Assembly (NCBI GenBank): GCA_018136815.1 | Contig: CM030931.1 | Location: 4,160,148 to 4,224,147 of the forward strand | DNA: 64,000 nt | Reading direction: 5' to 3' | Source: Isochrysis galbana | Lineage: Eukaryota > Haptophyta > Isochrysidales > Isochrysidaceae | Shown: positions 50,912 to 60,216 of the stretch, piece after piece | How positions within the stretch are numbered: position 1 is the stretch's first letter | Layout: the number at the start of each line of letters is the position of its first letter | Translations under genes and position numbers: made by a program | The notes under the pieces: model-generated | Told to the model about the DNA's origin: nothing | Seen by the model: only the letters and a program-made list of their open reading frames with translations | Database searches by the model: none

Positions 50912-53900
50912 ATGGGTGACGAGAAGAGTGTGCCGCTCTCGATACACCAAGCGATCGCGCGCAAGGACCGGAGCGCCGTCTCGAGAGCTTTGTTCTCCTC
51001 GCCTGAGGCACTCCTCTCTCGTGACGATGAGCAAAGGACTCCCATCTGCGTGGCGGCTGCGATGGGCGATGTGAGCATCCTCGCTGCCCTGCTTCGCCGC
51101 GCCGCCTCGCTCAACTCCGCCTCCCGCCCGTTTGACCTGCCTGACGGATCTGGGCTCACGCCGCTCCATTGGGCGGCAATGGAGCAGAAGTGCGAGGCGC
51201 TCCAGCTGCTCCTGCAGCATGGTGCCGATGCGGAAGCGCAGGATGAAGACGGCCGCACCGCGCTGCACACAGTTGCATTTGGCGCTAATCCGCAGTGTCT
51301 CTCACTGCTGATACCGCACATCTCATGTGAAGGCATCAACACACCATCGTTCGATGGCCTGACACCGCTTCATTATGCTGCACTTGGCGGATCGGTGCCT
51401 TGTGTGACAATGCTCCTTGAGGCGCGCGCCGCCGTTGACGCCGTGGATGAGGATGGTCGCACACCACTCTCTTGGGCAGCAAGTGAATCGCACGATGGAG
51501 TGCTTATATCGCTGCTACGAGCGCGAGCGGATGCATCTGCAGTGGACAAAAACGCGATGACGCCGCTTCACCACGCCGCTAAATCGGCAACATTGGCGTG
51601 CGTACAGCTCCTATTGAGAGGCGGATCCAATGCGTTGAAGCGCACAGTCGGAGGCATGCTCCCTGAAGAGATGGCGCGCGCCCGTGCCGGGCAGGTGGGG
51701 CTCGAGATAGCAGCGACACTTAGAAGTGCCAGCGAGTCTGAGGCCATGCGTCTGCAAGAGGTGATCTTAGCAGAGGAGCGGCTTGCAAAGACAGACACAA
51801 CTTTGATAGTTGCAACACCACCGGCTTCGGCACGTAGCAATACTGCTGTCCGGCGCAGGAAAAAGGAGGCTCGCAAGCAGATTGCGAGAATCCATCGACA
51901 GAAAGCGAACGGTGGTACTGATGATGCTTCCGATGCCTCGGAGGAAGCTACTGACGAGACAAGTGCAAGGTCGAGAAATTCAGGCTCCGCATATCCTCAG
52001 GCAGCCAAAGCCTCCTCCCCTCCTTCCGACCCTTTAGCTCGACCTGTAACGATTAGAAGTGACAAAGTACCAGTTGCAAGGCTTACAGGCTCACCAACGA
52101 GGTTGAAGGGGCCTGATACCACGCCGCGACCGCATGGTGGCGCTAGTGCTCAGCAAAGGCCGCCAGCAGGGCCCCGAGGTGTGCAGAGCGCGCGCCTCTC
52201 GACTGCCGCTGCCTCGCCTACACGTCTGCAGAACTCGCCAGCTAGCTCATCCATTAGACCCCGAGAGTCGAACCTTCCACCTCTTCCACAGCTTAGCGGC
52301 GGGGGCTTCAGTAACGGAGCGCACGCTAGAGCGCTCGAGAGAATAGGCCACTTGCTTTCGCCCCGGGCCACTGTGCATTGCAGGCTGCATCCGGGCACTA
52401 GTGCCTCATCGCCGGAGCGACGGCTTCCCCCGGTGTGCGCATCTCCAACGGCTTCCCTCACGCCTGCTGGTTCGAGCTTGCGCGCACAATGCAAGGTTCG
52501 AGCAACACAATCGGCGGAGAATACAACAGGCCAAAGCATCCACCTTTCTAGCGTATTTGGCAGACCACAATCCGTCCTGATGGAGGAGAGCAGGTTGCTC
52601 GCCACTCCGCCTGGGCAAAGAGCGGCAGCGCACCTCGGAGGCTCATGGAAAGAATTTCCGGTAGCTAAGGTCCACGACGCTCAAACTGTCGCTGGGCCAT
52701 CTGATCGAGGCCGCAGTGGTCTCGATGAGTCGGAATTGCGAGCTCTTGACTCCACTACCATGGCACGTTGGCTCTCTGGGACCACTTCAGAGCAACGGCA
52801 GGCTTTTTTGCAGCTTATGCAGCATCTGCGACGTGGCGACGCCGTCGCCGCAGCAGCGACAGCGGCCGCGGCGGCCGCCGCCACCGCATCAGATGCCCCT
52901 CGTTACTCGAATGCTATCTTGAGCGTACGAGATGTGGCAGCAATACCTAGGGCGCCAGATCAAACAGGCATGCCGCATAATGCCCCTGCCACATCGCTCG
53001 AAGCCGTCGTTGGACGGATACGATTCGACCGCAGCGATGTGCTTGGCAGGGGCTCGACAGGTACAATGGTGTACATTGGTTCGTACATGGGGAAGAGGGC
53101 TGCAATCAAGGTGGTTGCGCCGTTGGACAGTGATTCCAGTATGGGGTTTGGCACCGTGAGTGACCATGAGCCGGCGGACTGCAAGCCGGACCGAGCACGC
53201 ATCGCTACCCGTGAAGTTGAACTACTCAACATGTGTGAGAACGAGCACTCGCACCCGAATGTCTTGCGCCTCTTCGGATGGGAGGAGGATGTGTCTTCTA
53301 ACATCGTGTACCTTGCACTCGAGATGTGCGCGGCGTCTCTAGACGATCTCGTCCGCGACTCGATGCAGCCTGCGCAATGCTCGTCTCGCCGCCGGGCGTT
53401 GCTCGCTAAAGTTGGACTCTTACCGCCGCCACTCTCTCAAATATCGCTCCCGCCTCAGCTGCGCAGAATTTTTGGCGAAATGCTCTCTGCTATCGCTCAT
53501 CTCCATCGTCTAGGCATCCTGCATTGTAAGCTGAGACCACGCTCTGTCTTGGTGAACTCGAATGGTGTGCTGAAGCTCTCGGGCTTGGGCTTGGGACGTC
53601 TGGTCCAGTCCGGCTTCGTACCGATGCGGGCGGACTCACGGCAAGGGGCACGCGACGCAATCGCCTCAGAGGGTTTTGATCCCCCCGAAGTAATCCAATC
53701 CTTGCAGATCACCGGGTGTACCGACAGCCAACCATCTTTCTCGCCCGAGCTCAAACACTCTGTTGATGCCTTCGCAGCCGCAGTGCTACTCTTTTGGATG
53801 CTCACAGGAGCAAGACACCCTTTCAGTGATGACGCGACTCGGCGGACGGCGAACATAATCAGCGGTGAACCGATGCAGCTTGCACTGATTCACCCTTTTC

Positions 53901-54463
53901 CCGAGGCCCGCGACCTAATTGCAGCCATGCTCCGAGCTGATCCTAGAGAGCGGCTGCGCGCTCATCAAGCAATAGAGCATCCATGCTTATGGCCAGATGA
54001 GCGCAAGCTTTGGTTCATTCGATGCGTTGCAGACGAGCCATCGCTCGTCGAATCTTGCGCTTTCAGCCAAGAGCTCGAGCAGCTGGCGCCGGCTATATTC
54101 AGTGACGGGGATTGGACGAGTAGACTTCACGCTGAGCTTGTCGAGGCATTGCAAGCCCACCGCTCGTATCGAAAGGATTCGGTTCGTGATCTTTTACGAG
54201 CAATTCGCAACTCGGACCACATGCAAGGCATGTCTGAACAGGTCCAGCGGCTACTCCTCCCGCGCCCACTTGGCATTGCTCTGTACTTTTTGCCCCGATT
54301 TCCCTCGCTTTTTTGGACGCTCTACACTTTGGTGAGGCATCATTGGAGAGAGAAATCAGTCTTTGAGCCCTTCTTCGAGTGGGAAACGTTGGCCCTCCAT
54401 CAGCGCGAGGGGTCCGGACTTAGTATTGGCTCGGCTGGCGGGTTGCGTCTTCCGCCTGCATGA
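50912..54463 (+). CDS. Ankyrin - pseudokinase - KEN ribonuclease protein (RNase L-like architecture)
   Basis: 1,183 residues, intronless. Residues 38-245 hold six ankyrin repeats (for example GLTPLHWAAMEQKCEALQLL, DGLTPLHYAALGGSVPCVTM). Residues 250-690 are a Ser/Pro/Arg linker with an Ala run. The kinase-like domain is of IRE1 type: LGRGSTGTMVYIGSYMG (712-728), Lys733, REVELLNMCE, LALEMCAASLDDLV. The catalytic loop is LHCKLRPRSVLV (Lys873 at the HRD Asp) and the DFG position is SGLG (Gly891), so it should be a pseudokinase. The C-terminal KEN domain (about 1030-1165) has HRSYRKDSVRDLLRAIRNSD and LPRFPSLFWTLYTLV. Tyr1086, Arg1099 and Asn1100 align with IRE1/RNase L nuclease residues. The catalytic His is at 1103, one place early, with Met in its usual slot. 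No signal peptide or transmembrane segment is seen, so this is not an ordinary Ire1. A CT-rich leader precedes the ATG. Confidence 0.88.
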   Translation: MGDEKSVPLSIHQAIARKDRSAVSRALFSSPEALLSRDDEQRTPICVAAAMGDVSILAALLRRAASLNSASRPFDLPDGSGLTPLHWAAMEQKCEALQLLLQHGADAEAQDEDGRTALHTVAFGANPQCLSLLIPHISCEGINTPSFDGLTPLHYAALGGSVPCVTMLLEARAAVDAVDEDGRTPLSWAASESHDGVLISLLRARADASAVDKNAMTPLHHAAKSATLACVQLLLRGGSNALKRTVGGMLPEEMARARAGQVGLEIAATLRSASESEAMRLQEVILAEERLAKTDTTLIVATPPASARSNTAVRRRKKEARKQIARIHRQKANGGTDDASDASEEATDETSARSRNSGSAYPQAAKASSPPSDPLARPVTIRSDKVPVARLTGSPTRLKGPDTTPRPHGGASAQQRPPAGPRGVQSARLSTAAASPTRLQNSPASSSIRPRESNLPPLPQLSGGGFSNGAHARALERIGHLLSPRATVHCRLHPGTSASSPERRLPPVCASPTASLTPAGSSLRAQCKVRATQSAENTTGQSIHLSSVFGRPQSVLMEESRLLATPPGQRAAAHLGGSWKEFPVAKVHDAQTVAGPSDRGRSGLDESELRALDSTTMARWLSGTTSEQRQAFLQLMQHLRRGDAVAAAATAAAAAAATASDAPRYSNAILSVRDVAAIPRAPDQTGMPHNAPATSLEAVVGRIRFDRSDVLGRGSTGTMVYIGSYMGKRAAIKVVAPLDSDSSMGFGTVSDHEPADCKPDRARIATREVELLNMCENEHSHPNVLRLFGWEEDVSSNIVYLALEMCAASLDDLVRDSMQPAQCSSRRRALLAKVGLLPPPLSQISLPPQLRRIFGEMLSAIAHLHRLGILHCKLRPRSVLVNSNGVLKLSGLGLGRLVQSGFVPMRADSRQGARDAIASEGFDPPEVIQSLQITGCTDSQPSFSPELKHSVDAFAAAVLLFWMLTGARHPFSDDATRRTANIISGEPMQLALIHPFPEARDLIAAMLRADPRERLRAHQAIEHPCLWPDERKLWFIRCVADEPSLVESCAFSQELEQLAPAIFSDGDWTSRLHAELVEALQAHRSYRKDSVRDLLRAIRNSDHMQGMSEQVQRLLLPRPLGIALYFLPRFPSLFWTLYTLVRHHWREKSVFEPFFEWETLALHQREGSGLSIGSAGGLRLPPA

Positions 54464-55740
54464 CATGGTCGGAGTAGGAGTACCGCTTTTTGAACTTAAA
54501 CAAGTCAGTTAGGCCGTTGGGTAAGCGCCGTTGCGAACGGCGGGGGGGGGGGGGGGGGGGCTAGGTCTAGATTGTTAGTTGTTAGGTCTAAATACTGCTC
54601 TTGAAGGCGCGTCGGCTACTCGCTACCATGGGACAATCACAATCATCGACTGGCGACTGGGACACCGGCGCTGACATCTCCTTTTGATCTTCGGTTTCCG
54701 GGTATGGGTATGGCCCGTGTATGGCCCATGCCCATGTGCGCACTACGCACTACGCACTAGCTTCGACTGTAGGTTTAGTACTTAGTTCACATGGGGGAGG
54801 CGCCTCGTGCCCTCCCCCCCCAGGCTCCAGGCTCCATCTCCATCTCTCCGATCCAGGGGGCCTTAGGGGCCCGTCGGTCATCGGTCACGCTCATTGCTCT
54901 GCCACTTGCAACTGAACTATCAGTAAACTGATAGATAGGAGATAGGGTCATGGAGCTGTCGCATCCAGAGTATTTTATGTACTCTAGGCGGATGCGGTGC
55001 TTCTATCAATGTGTAGTGTGTGAGAAAATTGAGTGAGTTTTGTTTTCACCAGTGAGTTGTCTCGAAGTCTCGAAGCTCCGCCGCATTGCACGCCGAATTT
55101 GTGTTTCTTTGTCCTTATTTGTTTCATTGGTTTGTTTGTGCGATGTTGCGTTAGTTTTCGGAGTTTTCTTGTTGGTGAGTGAGTGATGTGGGGTGGTGTC
55201 TCGTGTCTCGTGGCCCGTCGTCGTGATGTAGCGCGCTCCCTCCCCCTCTCACAAGACTTCTCTTCACTCTGTGCCCCTAGCATGCCCCATTGAGACTTGA
55301 CACGATCAAGCATTCGCATGATTCGATACGCGCCATGCCCACCCATCGGGGGGGGGTTGGGGATCGGGGGATCCCGATCGGATGGAGGGGACGCGGACGA
55401 AAACTCGCAAAGGGGGGAAACCAAGGGAGAGAGGCTCCCTTGGGGAAACCTAAGGGCGGCTCTCCCCCTAACCGCGACAGCAACTCTTCCTGGGGGCCGT
55501 AGAACGTATAACGCAATGAGCCGGTCGCGCCCGGGGCGTTCAAGGACTTGTCAAGGACGCAAAACCCCTGACGAAATTGAGTATCTTTCGAAAATTTTGC
55601 CGGAGGACCCCGGATTTTTTGCTGATCTCTCCTGCCAGAATCTATAGGGAGCATATTTAGGCGCTCGTTTGCCCATTACCAATGGTGCCCTCCGCACCCC
55701 CCTAGTGAGTGACCGGGCTAATGTCGTAGAATAATAAAGG
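54464..55740. other. Intergenic stretch without a recognised gene
   Basis: A run of 20 guanines lies at 54541-54560. A reverse partial tail repeat is at 54775-54830. The frame on the minus strand at 55277-55654 (SLRYTFYGPQEELLSRLGGE) is the most protein-like, but I recognise no family. Confidence 0.4.
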
Positions 55741-55890
55741 GAGCTGGGGCTGGGGGTCCGCGAGGGGGGAGAGTTGAAGGGGTGCGTAGGTGTATGTGTC
55801 TGTGGCATCAGCACACGTCAAGGCGTTCGGGCAGGTGCGCCGAGGGGTGTCGTGATAGTACCGGGCTAGTGGGAGTAGTGGTACTAACGC
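55741..55890 (-). repeat. Dispersed repeat, reverse copy of 22495-22635
   Basis: GGGGGAGAGTTGAAGGGGTG, TGTGGCATCAGCACACGTCA and GATAGTACCGGGCTAGTGGG are the reverse complement of the plus-strand copy near 22.5 kb, with a few substitutions. Confidence 0.75.
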
Positions 55891-56006
55891 TCAGTTATTT
55901 TATTATTATTTGTTCTTGTACATGCTACTGTGAATTATACTTAACGACTGAAGTATCTACTACTAGGTTGATCGCTCTGGGGGTGAAACTTTCGCTCTCG
56001 GCGTCC

Positions 56007-56867
56007 ATGTCCATGGCTGGCCTGCTTGCGGCAGCTGTGGCAACGACGCCGTCGTCTTTCGAGGAGCTGTGCTACACCACGTGGTCCGGCCAGCCGCCAC
56101 ATGGAGCCGCTCCACGGCTGATCCAGCTGGTGTCACAAGCGGCCAGCAATGGTGGCCGCGTCACCCCTGAGACCACCGATACTGCTGCTGAGTGGTTGCT
56201 CAGCTCACTGCGTGTTCTTGGATTTGAAGGGCCTTCGCCAGATGGTATCATGGTCACCGACATCGATCGTGTAAGTGAGCTGATCAAACAACAGAATCGT
56301 GCCCGTCAACGTGTTCATGCTGATGCAGATGCGAAACGTCGCCGTCTGCTGACGAAATCTCTGTATGAAATGGAGAAAGCAGAAAGCGAAAGAGGCGAGC
56401 TTGCCTCCGCCCGGGAGGCACTGCGTATTCTCTCGACACATGGGGCCATGACCCCGGCTATTGCACCGGTACTGAGCGGCATGGAAAAGCTCTTGTTAGA
56501 CTCATCTCTTGCCGGATCCAGTTCGCGAGTTTGGCTTTGTCCCCGTGAGGCACTATTGAATGGAGGGGATGATCTTTTGCCCGTTTTCATGGCAACCCTA
56601 CGAGCACTTCGCATCCGTCCCACATCGTCAATCGAGGGTGGCGAAGGCGTAGATGTCGCTTTTGTGGTAGCGCAGCGTTCATGGATACGACCGGAACTGG
56701 CCGCGCTCTCCTCCATCTGTCGTAGGTATGGGCGGCGGGCAATGTGCGCTGTTGCACCGACCGGTCGGATTGAGATGCGGGACCATGCCTTCGAAGAGTT
56801 CCGGTTGGAAGCACTCGCGCGGCTGCGCTGCATCGTCTTCGCGTGGGTTTTCCGTCTAGTTGGTTAG
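56007..56867 (+). CDS. Unrecognised helical protein
   Basis: 286 residues from ATG 56007 (MSMAGLLAAAVATTPSS); the frame is open further up but through repeat sequence. It has an N-terminal helical domain (SFEELCYTTWSGQPPHGAAP), a charged helix about residues 90-135 (VSELIKQQNRARQRVHADAD, LYEMEKAESERGELASAREA) and a C-terminal globular part (VWLCPREALLNGGDDLLPVF, SWIRPELAALSSICRRYGRR). Codon use looks coding, with G/C at third positions and no low complexity. No domain was recognised; the C-terminus (FAWVFRLVG) might continue into another exon. Confidence 0.55.
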   Translation: MSMAGLLAAAVATTPSSFEELCYTTWSGQPPHGAAPRLIQLVSQAASNGGRVTPETTDTAAEWLLSSLRVLGFEGPSPDGIMVTDIDRVSELIKQQNRARQRVHADADAKRRRLLTKSLYEMEKAESERGELASAREALRILSTHGAMTPAIAPVLSGMEKLLLDSSLAGSSSRVWLCPREALLNGGDDLLPVFMATLRALRIRPTSSIEGGEGVDVAFVVAQRSWIRPELAALSSICRRYGRRAMCAVAPTGRIEMRDHAFEEFRLEALARLRCIVFAWVFRLVG

Positions 56868-57239
56868 TCTGGCCGCATCCTTATACTTTTCATTGAGATT
56901 AGAATTGCCTCATCCGAGGGCACGTATCACGTATGATTACAATAATAAAAAGTACCAGAGCATACTGAACACGACAAATAAGCTTCTTTCACCTTTTACC
57001 TTTTACTTTCATTTAGTTCTTAGATTGTAGCTGTGATCTAATGAGCTCCACACTCGACCTATCTTTAAAAAGACGATAGGGTCATGGAGCGCGCGTCGCT
57101 CGCCTCCTCCCTTGCCGCCACCCCCGCCCCCGCCGCGCCGGCCGATCGGGCCATGACCAACGACGCGCCGCCGAAGCAGCCGCGCATTGAACACATAAAT
57201 GAAAATCACACGAGCGACCAGGGACCAGGGATAGTAATA

Positions 57240-58757
57240 CTATATTAGTATACCTGGGCGTACGAGGCGATGCGCCTCATGACTCATGAACACATACGCC
57301 CTTGGGGGAAGCCGATTGGCAGGGCTCCCACACGGCGGCACCAGGCCCAGGTGGTGTCGACGATAGGCGGCAATGCGGTCCGCCGCCGTGAGGCGGCGGG
57401 GCCGATCGAGAGAGGGTAGAGGCGGATCGAGATCGGGAAGAGCGCCCACGCCAAGGCGAGAGCTCAACGAAGGGAGAGCGGTGGCGCACCCTTGCCGAGC
57501 CCAAGTGAGACGCAGGGCAGCCTGCCAGCCGGTGGGAGCGAGAGCGCAAGAGAGTGGGGCGACGGCGGCGCACGTCTCCAAAAGTGGAGGCATGCGAACG
57601 AGACTGCGAATGAGAACGGACGGCGAGCGGCACAGCCTCGCCGTGCGAGCTGCGAGATCGGGGAGTGGAGCCATGGCCTCGCCGTGCGACGCGAGAGCGG
57701 GGAGCGTGAGCTCCGCGTCGAGTGCTCGGGCCAGTGAGTCGGGCACTGGAACCCAGGAGAATGAGAGGGGTCCGGCGGAGGCGGGGGTAGTGGTCCACAC
57801 GCGCCACCGGTTGCGTATTTTGCGGAGCATGCGAGCCGGACGGACGGGACTATCCGGACAAGGGGTGAGACGAGAAACGTCTTGAAGAACGGGGGGAACG
57901 GTTGACCTCTCAGCCCAGACTTCATCCCCTTCTCCCATGCCCACTTCCTGCTCTGATTCGCAGGGTGAGCACTCTGCAAAGCAGTCTTGTGAAGGTGCAG
58001 CAGACACGTCTGCGGACGGCGGCGGGCTTTGGAGAGCAACAAGCTGGCACGAGACAAGAGCAGACCGGGCTGCAAGCCAAGTTACCGAAGCATCTATGGC
58101 CTTCCTTTTGCGCCGACGCTCGCTGCTCATAAGGTTTGAGATTATCGGAGCACGTGCACTCGTCCCGCTGCCACTGCAGCTCGACGCAGGCGTTGGCACA
58201 CCTGCAGCAGCACATGCATCCATGCCACCGCTCGTGCAGGCGTCTCGATCGGCGTCCGCTATGCGCATTCCGCCCTCCCCGTTCATCGACGGCGATTCTG
58301 CGCCACTGCTGAAGTCGGGCGTGCAAAGGGCCACCTCTGCTGCCCCGGCAGCATCCGGGCCGTTCGTCGCTGCAGCACTCTCGCAAGCTGCACCACTCCC
58401 GCAACACTGGGAATGCGTGACGCTAAGCCTTCGCCTTCTGAAGGAGCCCAGCCGGAGAGCGCCTGACTCACCACTGGTTGCCAAATCTGCGACACCACTG
58501 ACTTCGGGCGCTCGACTGGCGACCTCTACGGCCTCAGCAGCATCCTCGCAGTTTGCCGCTGCAGCACTCCAGCAGCCCCGGGAGTGCGCAACGCTACCCC
58601 TTCGCCGTCTGAAGGAGCCTAGGCCCGAGACATGACCATTAATGCAAGCCGGGGCGCTCAGATGACCCGCCCGCCCGCCCCCGGGCTCTGCCGGGGTCTC
58701 TGCAGGGCCTGCTGGGACATCTTCACCTGCGTCTTCACCTGCGTCGGCGTGCGGCAT
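57240..58757 (-). CDS. Unrecognised basic/Ser-rich protein with duplicated RRRRxS motifs
   Basis: 505 residues. Two tandem segments each begin LGSFRRRRGSVAHS or LGSFRRRRLSVTHS and run into an Ala/Glu/Cys-rich stretch of about 45 residues. A further basic motif is SERRRKRKAIDASV. RRRRxS is the consensus for basophilic (PKA/AGC) kinases, and RRRKRK could be a nuclear signal. The C-terminal third is Pro/Leu/Arg-rich (LRKIRNRWRVWTTTP). The complementary strand at 57937-58635 has a shorter frame that I judge a shadow. No family was recognised; it could be a false gene favoured by high GC. Confidence 0.4.
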   Translation of the reverse strand: MPHADAGEDAGEDVPAGPAETPAEPGGGRAGHLSAPACINGHVSGLGSFRRRRGSVAHSRGCWSAAAANCEDAAEAVEVASRAPEVSGVADLATSGESGALRLGSFRRRRLSVTHSQCCGSGAACESAAATNGPDAAGAAEVALCTPDFSSGAESPSMNGEGGMRIADADRDACTSGGMDACAAAGVPTPASSCSGSGTSARAPIISNLMSSERRRKRKAIDASVTWLAARSALVSCQLVALQSPPPSADVSAAPSQDCFAECSPCESEQEVGMGEGDEVWAERSTVPPVLQDVSRLTPCPDSPVRPARMLRKIRNRWRVWTTTPASAGPLSFSWVPVPDSLARALDAELTLPALASHGEAMAPLPDLAARTARLCRSPSVLIRSLVRMPPLLETCAAVAPLSCALAPTGWQAALRLTWARQGCATALPSLSSRLGVGALPDLDPPLPSLDRPRRLTAADRIAAYRRHHLGLVPPCGSPANRLPPRAYVFMSHEAHRLVRPGILI

Positions 58758-58824
58758 CGGCCAGCGGCTCAGTGCAGCCGCCGATATTCCCAGTTGTAAT
58801 TATTTTTTATTAGAGTCGTGGTGT

Positions 58825-59030
58825 CGGTGAGATGCCGAACGGCAGTGGTCCAGGACCACCGGCATCCACTGAGATGCCATCGCCCCCGCGATGCCCACGT
58901 AAGTGCGGCTCCGGAGAGCGCCGCGATGAGTGAGGGGTCATGGGAAGGTTAGCCATCACGGCCTCTCGGCCCGGAACAATGCACGTTGGTTGGAGCGGAG
59001 GGAGGCTCGAGGACCTTTCTCGTTCTCGTT
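58825..59030 (-). pseudogene. Relic of the phage-type methyltransferase C-terminus
   Basis: Minus strand: SLPPLQPTCIVPGREAVMAN matches SLPSLQPSKIVEGR of the 46-kb gene. After a one-base shift, RSRTYVGIAGAMASQWMPV matches its conserved C-terminal block. The frame is broken, and the PPC and ENP motifs are outside the surviving piece. This is a second, independent copy of the element family. Confidence 0.7.
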
Positions 59031-60200
59031 TCGCATTCTTAACACCCAACCACCAACCACTACACCAACACCCCCGCTCGCCCTTGCTCACTCTCGCTAT
59101 CAAAGCTAATCAAATGTCTGCTCCGACGCGTCGCGCTCGCCCTGCGCCTAAGCTTGTCCCCCCGCCTCCAGCAGCACCCCTGCAGGTAGTTGAGCCCGTC
59201 TTCCCACTTCCCACCCGGGCCTGCTCAATCAAGCCGCGCCCCTCGCCGTAAACCCTTTATTTTCTCGTCTTGATCGCCAGTTGGTTGTGTGGCAACTTCC
59301 AACTCGTCAACATCTAGTGTTGATGGGGGAAAGGTGATGCCAAATGGAGGCAAACGATCTTCTCGCCTATTTGCATTTGTTTGTTCGCTTCATAATGCGT
59401 CGGAAGTACCTTGATGCTAGCCATTTAGTTGATTGAAATGCATGAGACGCAAGATAGGTGGGGGCTGGGGTCTTTTTCTCATCACGCAAGGTACAAAGAT
59501 CGGGCACGAGACAAAGCACACAGGAGCATTACACATTACGAATGCCGCCCATGACGAGCACGAGACAAGGGCACGGGAAGGATACACATTACGAATGCGG
59601 CCCATGACGCCGTGATCGAAGCAGTGACATGACACCTGACGTTGCCGATCCACGGACAAGGACGTGCAACATGCACTTGGGCGAGACCATTCTACAAGTG
59701 GAGCTCTCAGTTGTCTCGCCCTTGGTTCCAACAGCTAAGCCACAATAACATGCCTCACCACAGCAGCAATTCAGCTTGCGTGAGTTTTGGCATGACGCGA
59801 CACAACAGCGTCGACACGAAACCCTAATGTCATTGAGAAGAAACGAAGTCACCGCACAACGGCCATGGGAATAGCCTCGAAGCATGCATGCCGACATCGA
59901 CTGGCACGCTTTTGCTCAGTGCAAAAAATCGGGATGCATTCAAGGTCACAGAAAGATTGCGCAGGTTGAAATTTCCTTTCGCACCAAGGAAGTACAAGGG
60001 ACTCAAGCTGCGCGTCGAGCTCCCAGAACCAAGCTGGCCCGTGGCGCCACAGCGCTTGCGTCCCCTGAGGATGTGACTTTCGCGTTCTGGGCAGCGCGAT
60101 ACACCTCAGTGGACGAGTTGGAGAAACCATACACAATGTTGTTAAGTATAAGTCGGCGCTCTGGCGATGTCAGAAACCTCCGGCACCAGAGTGATGATTC
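59031..60200. other. Stretch with no firm gene
   Basis: A short frame at 59114-59251 (MSAPTRRARPAPKLVPPPPA) could be a gag start belonging to the adjacent methyltransferase relic. CACATTACGAATGC...CCCATGACG occurs twice, about 60 bp apart (59533 and 59588). Other frames are shadows. Confidence 0.35.
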
Positions 60201-60216
60201 TTGGGTTTTAGAAGCC

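Noticed and set aside
51568-52605. Minus-strand frames under the ankyrin/KEN gene
   Set aside because: Antisense shadows of the 1,183-codon gene.
50912-54463. Ordinary Ire1
   Set aside because: No signal peptide, lumenal domain or transmembrane helix; ankyrin repeats occupy the N-terminus.
57937-58635. 232-codon plus-strand frame with RRLKEP repeats
   Set aside because: Mirror of the RRRRxS duplication on the minus strand; the minus frame is more than twice as long. Kept only as an alternative.
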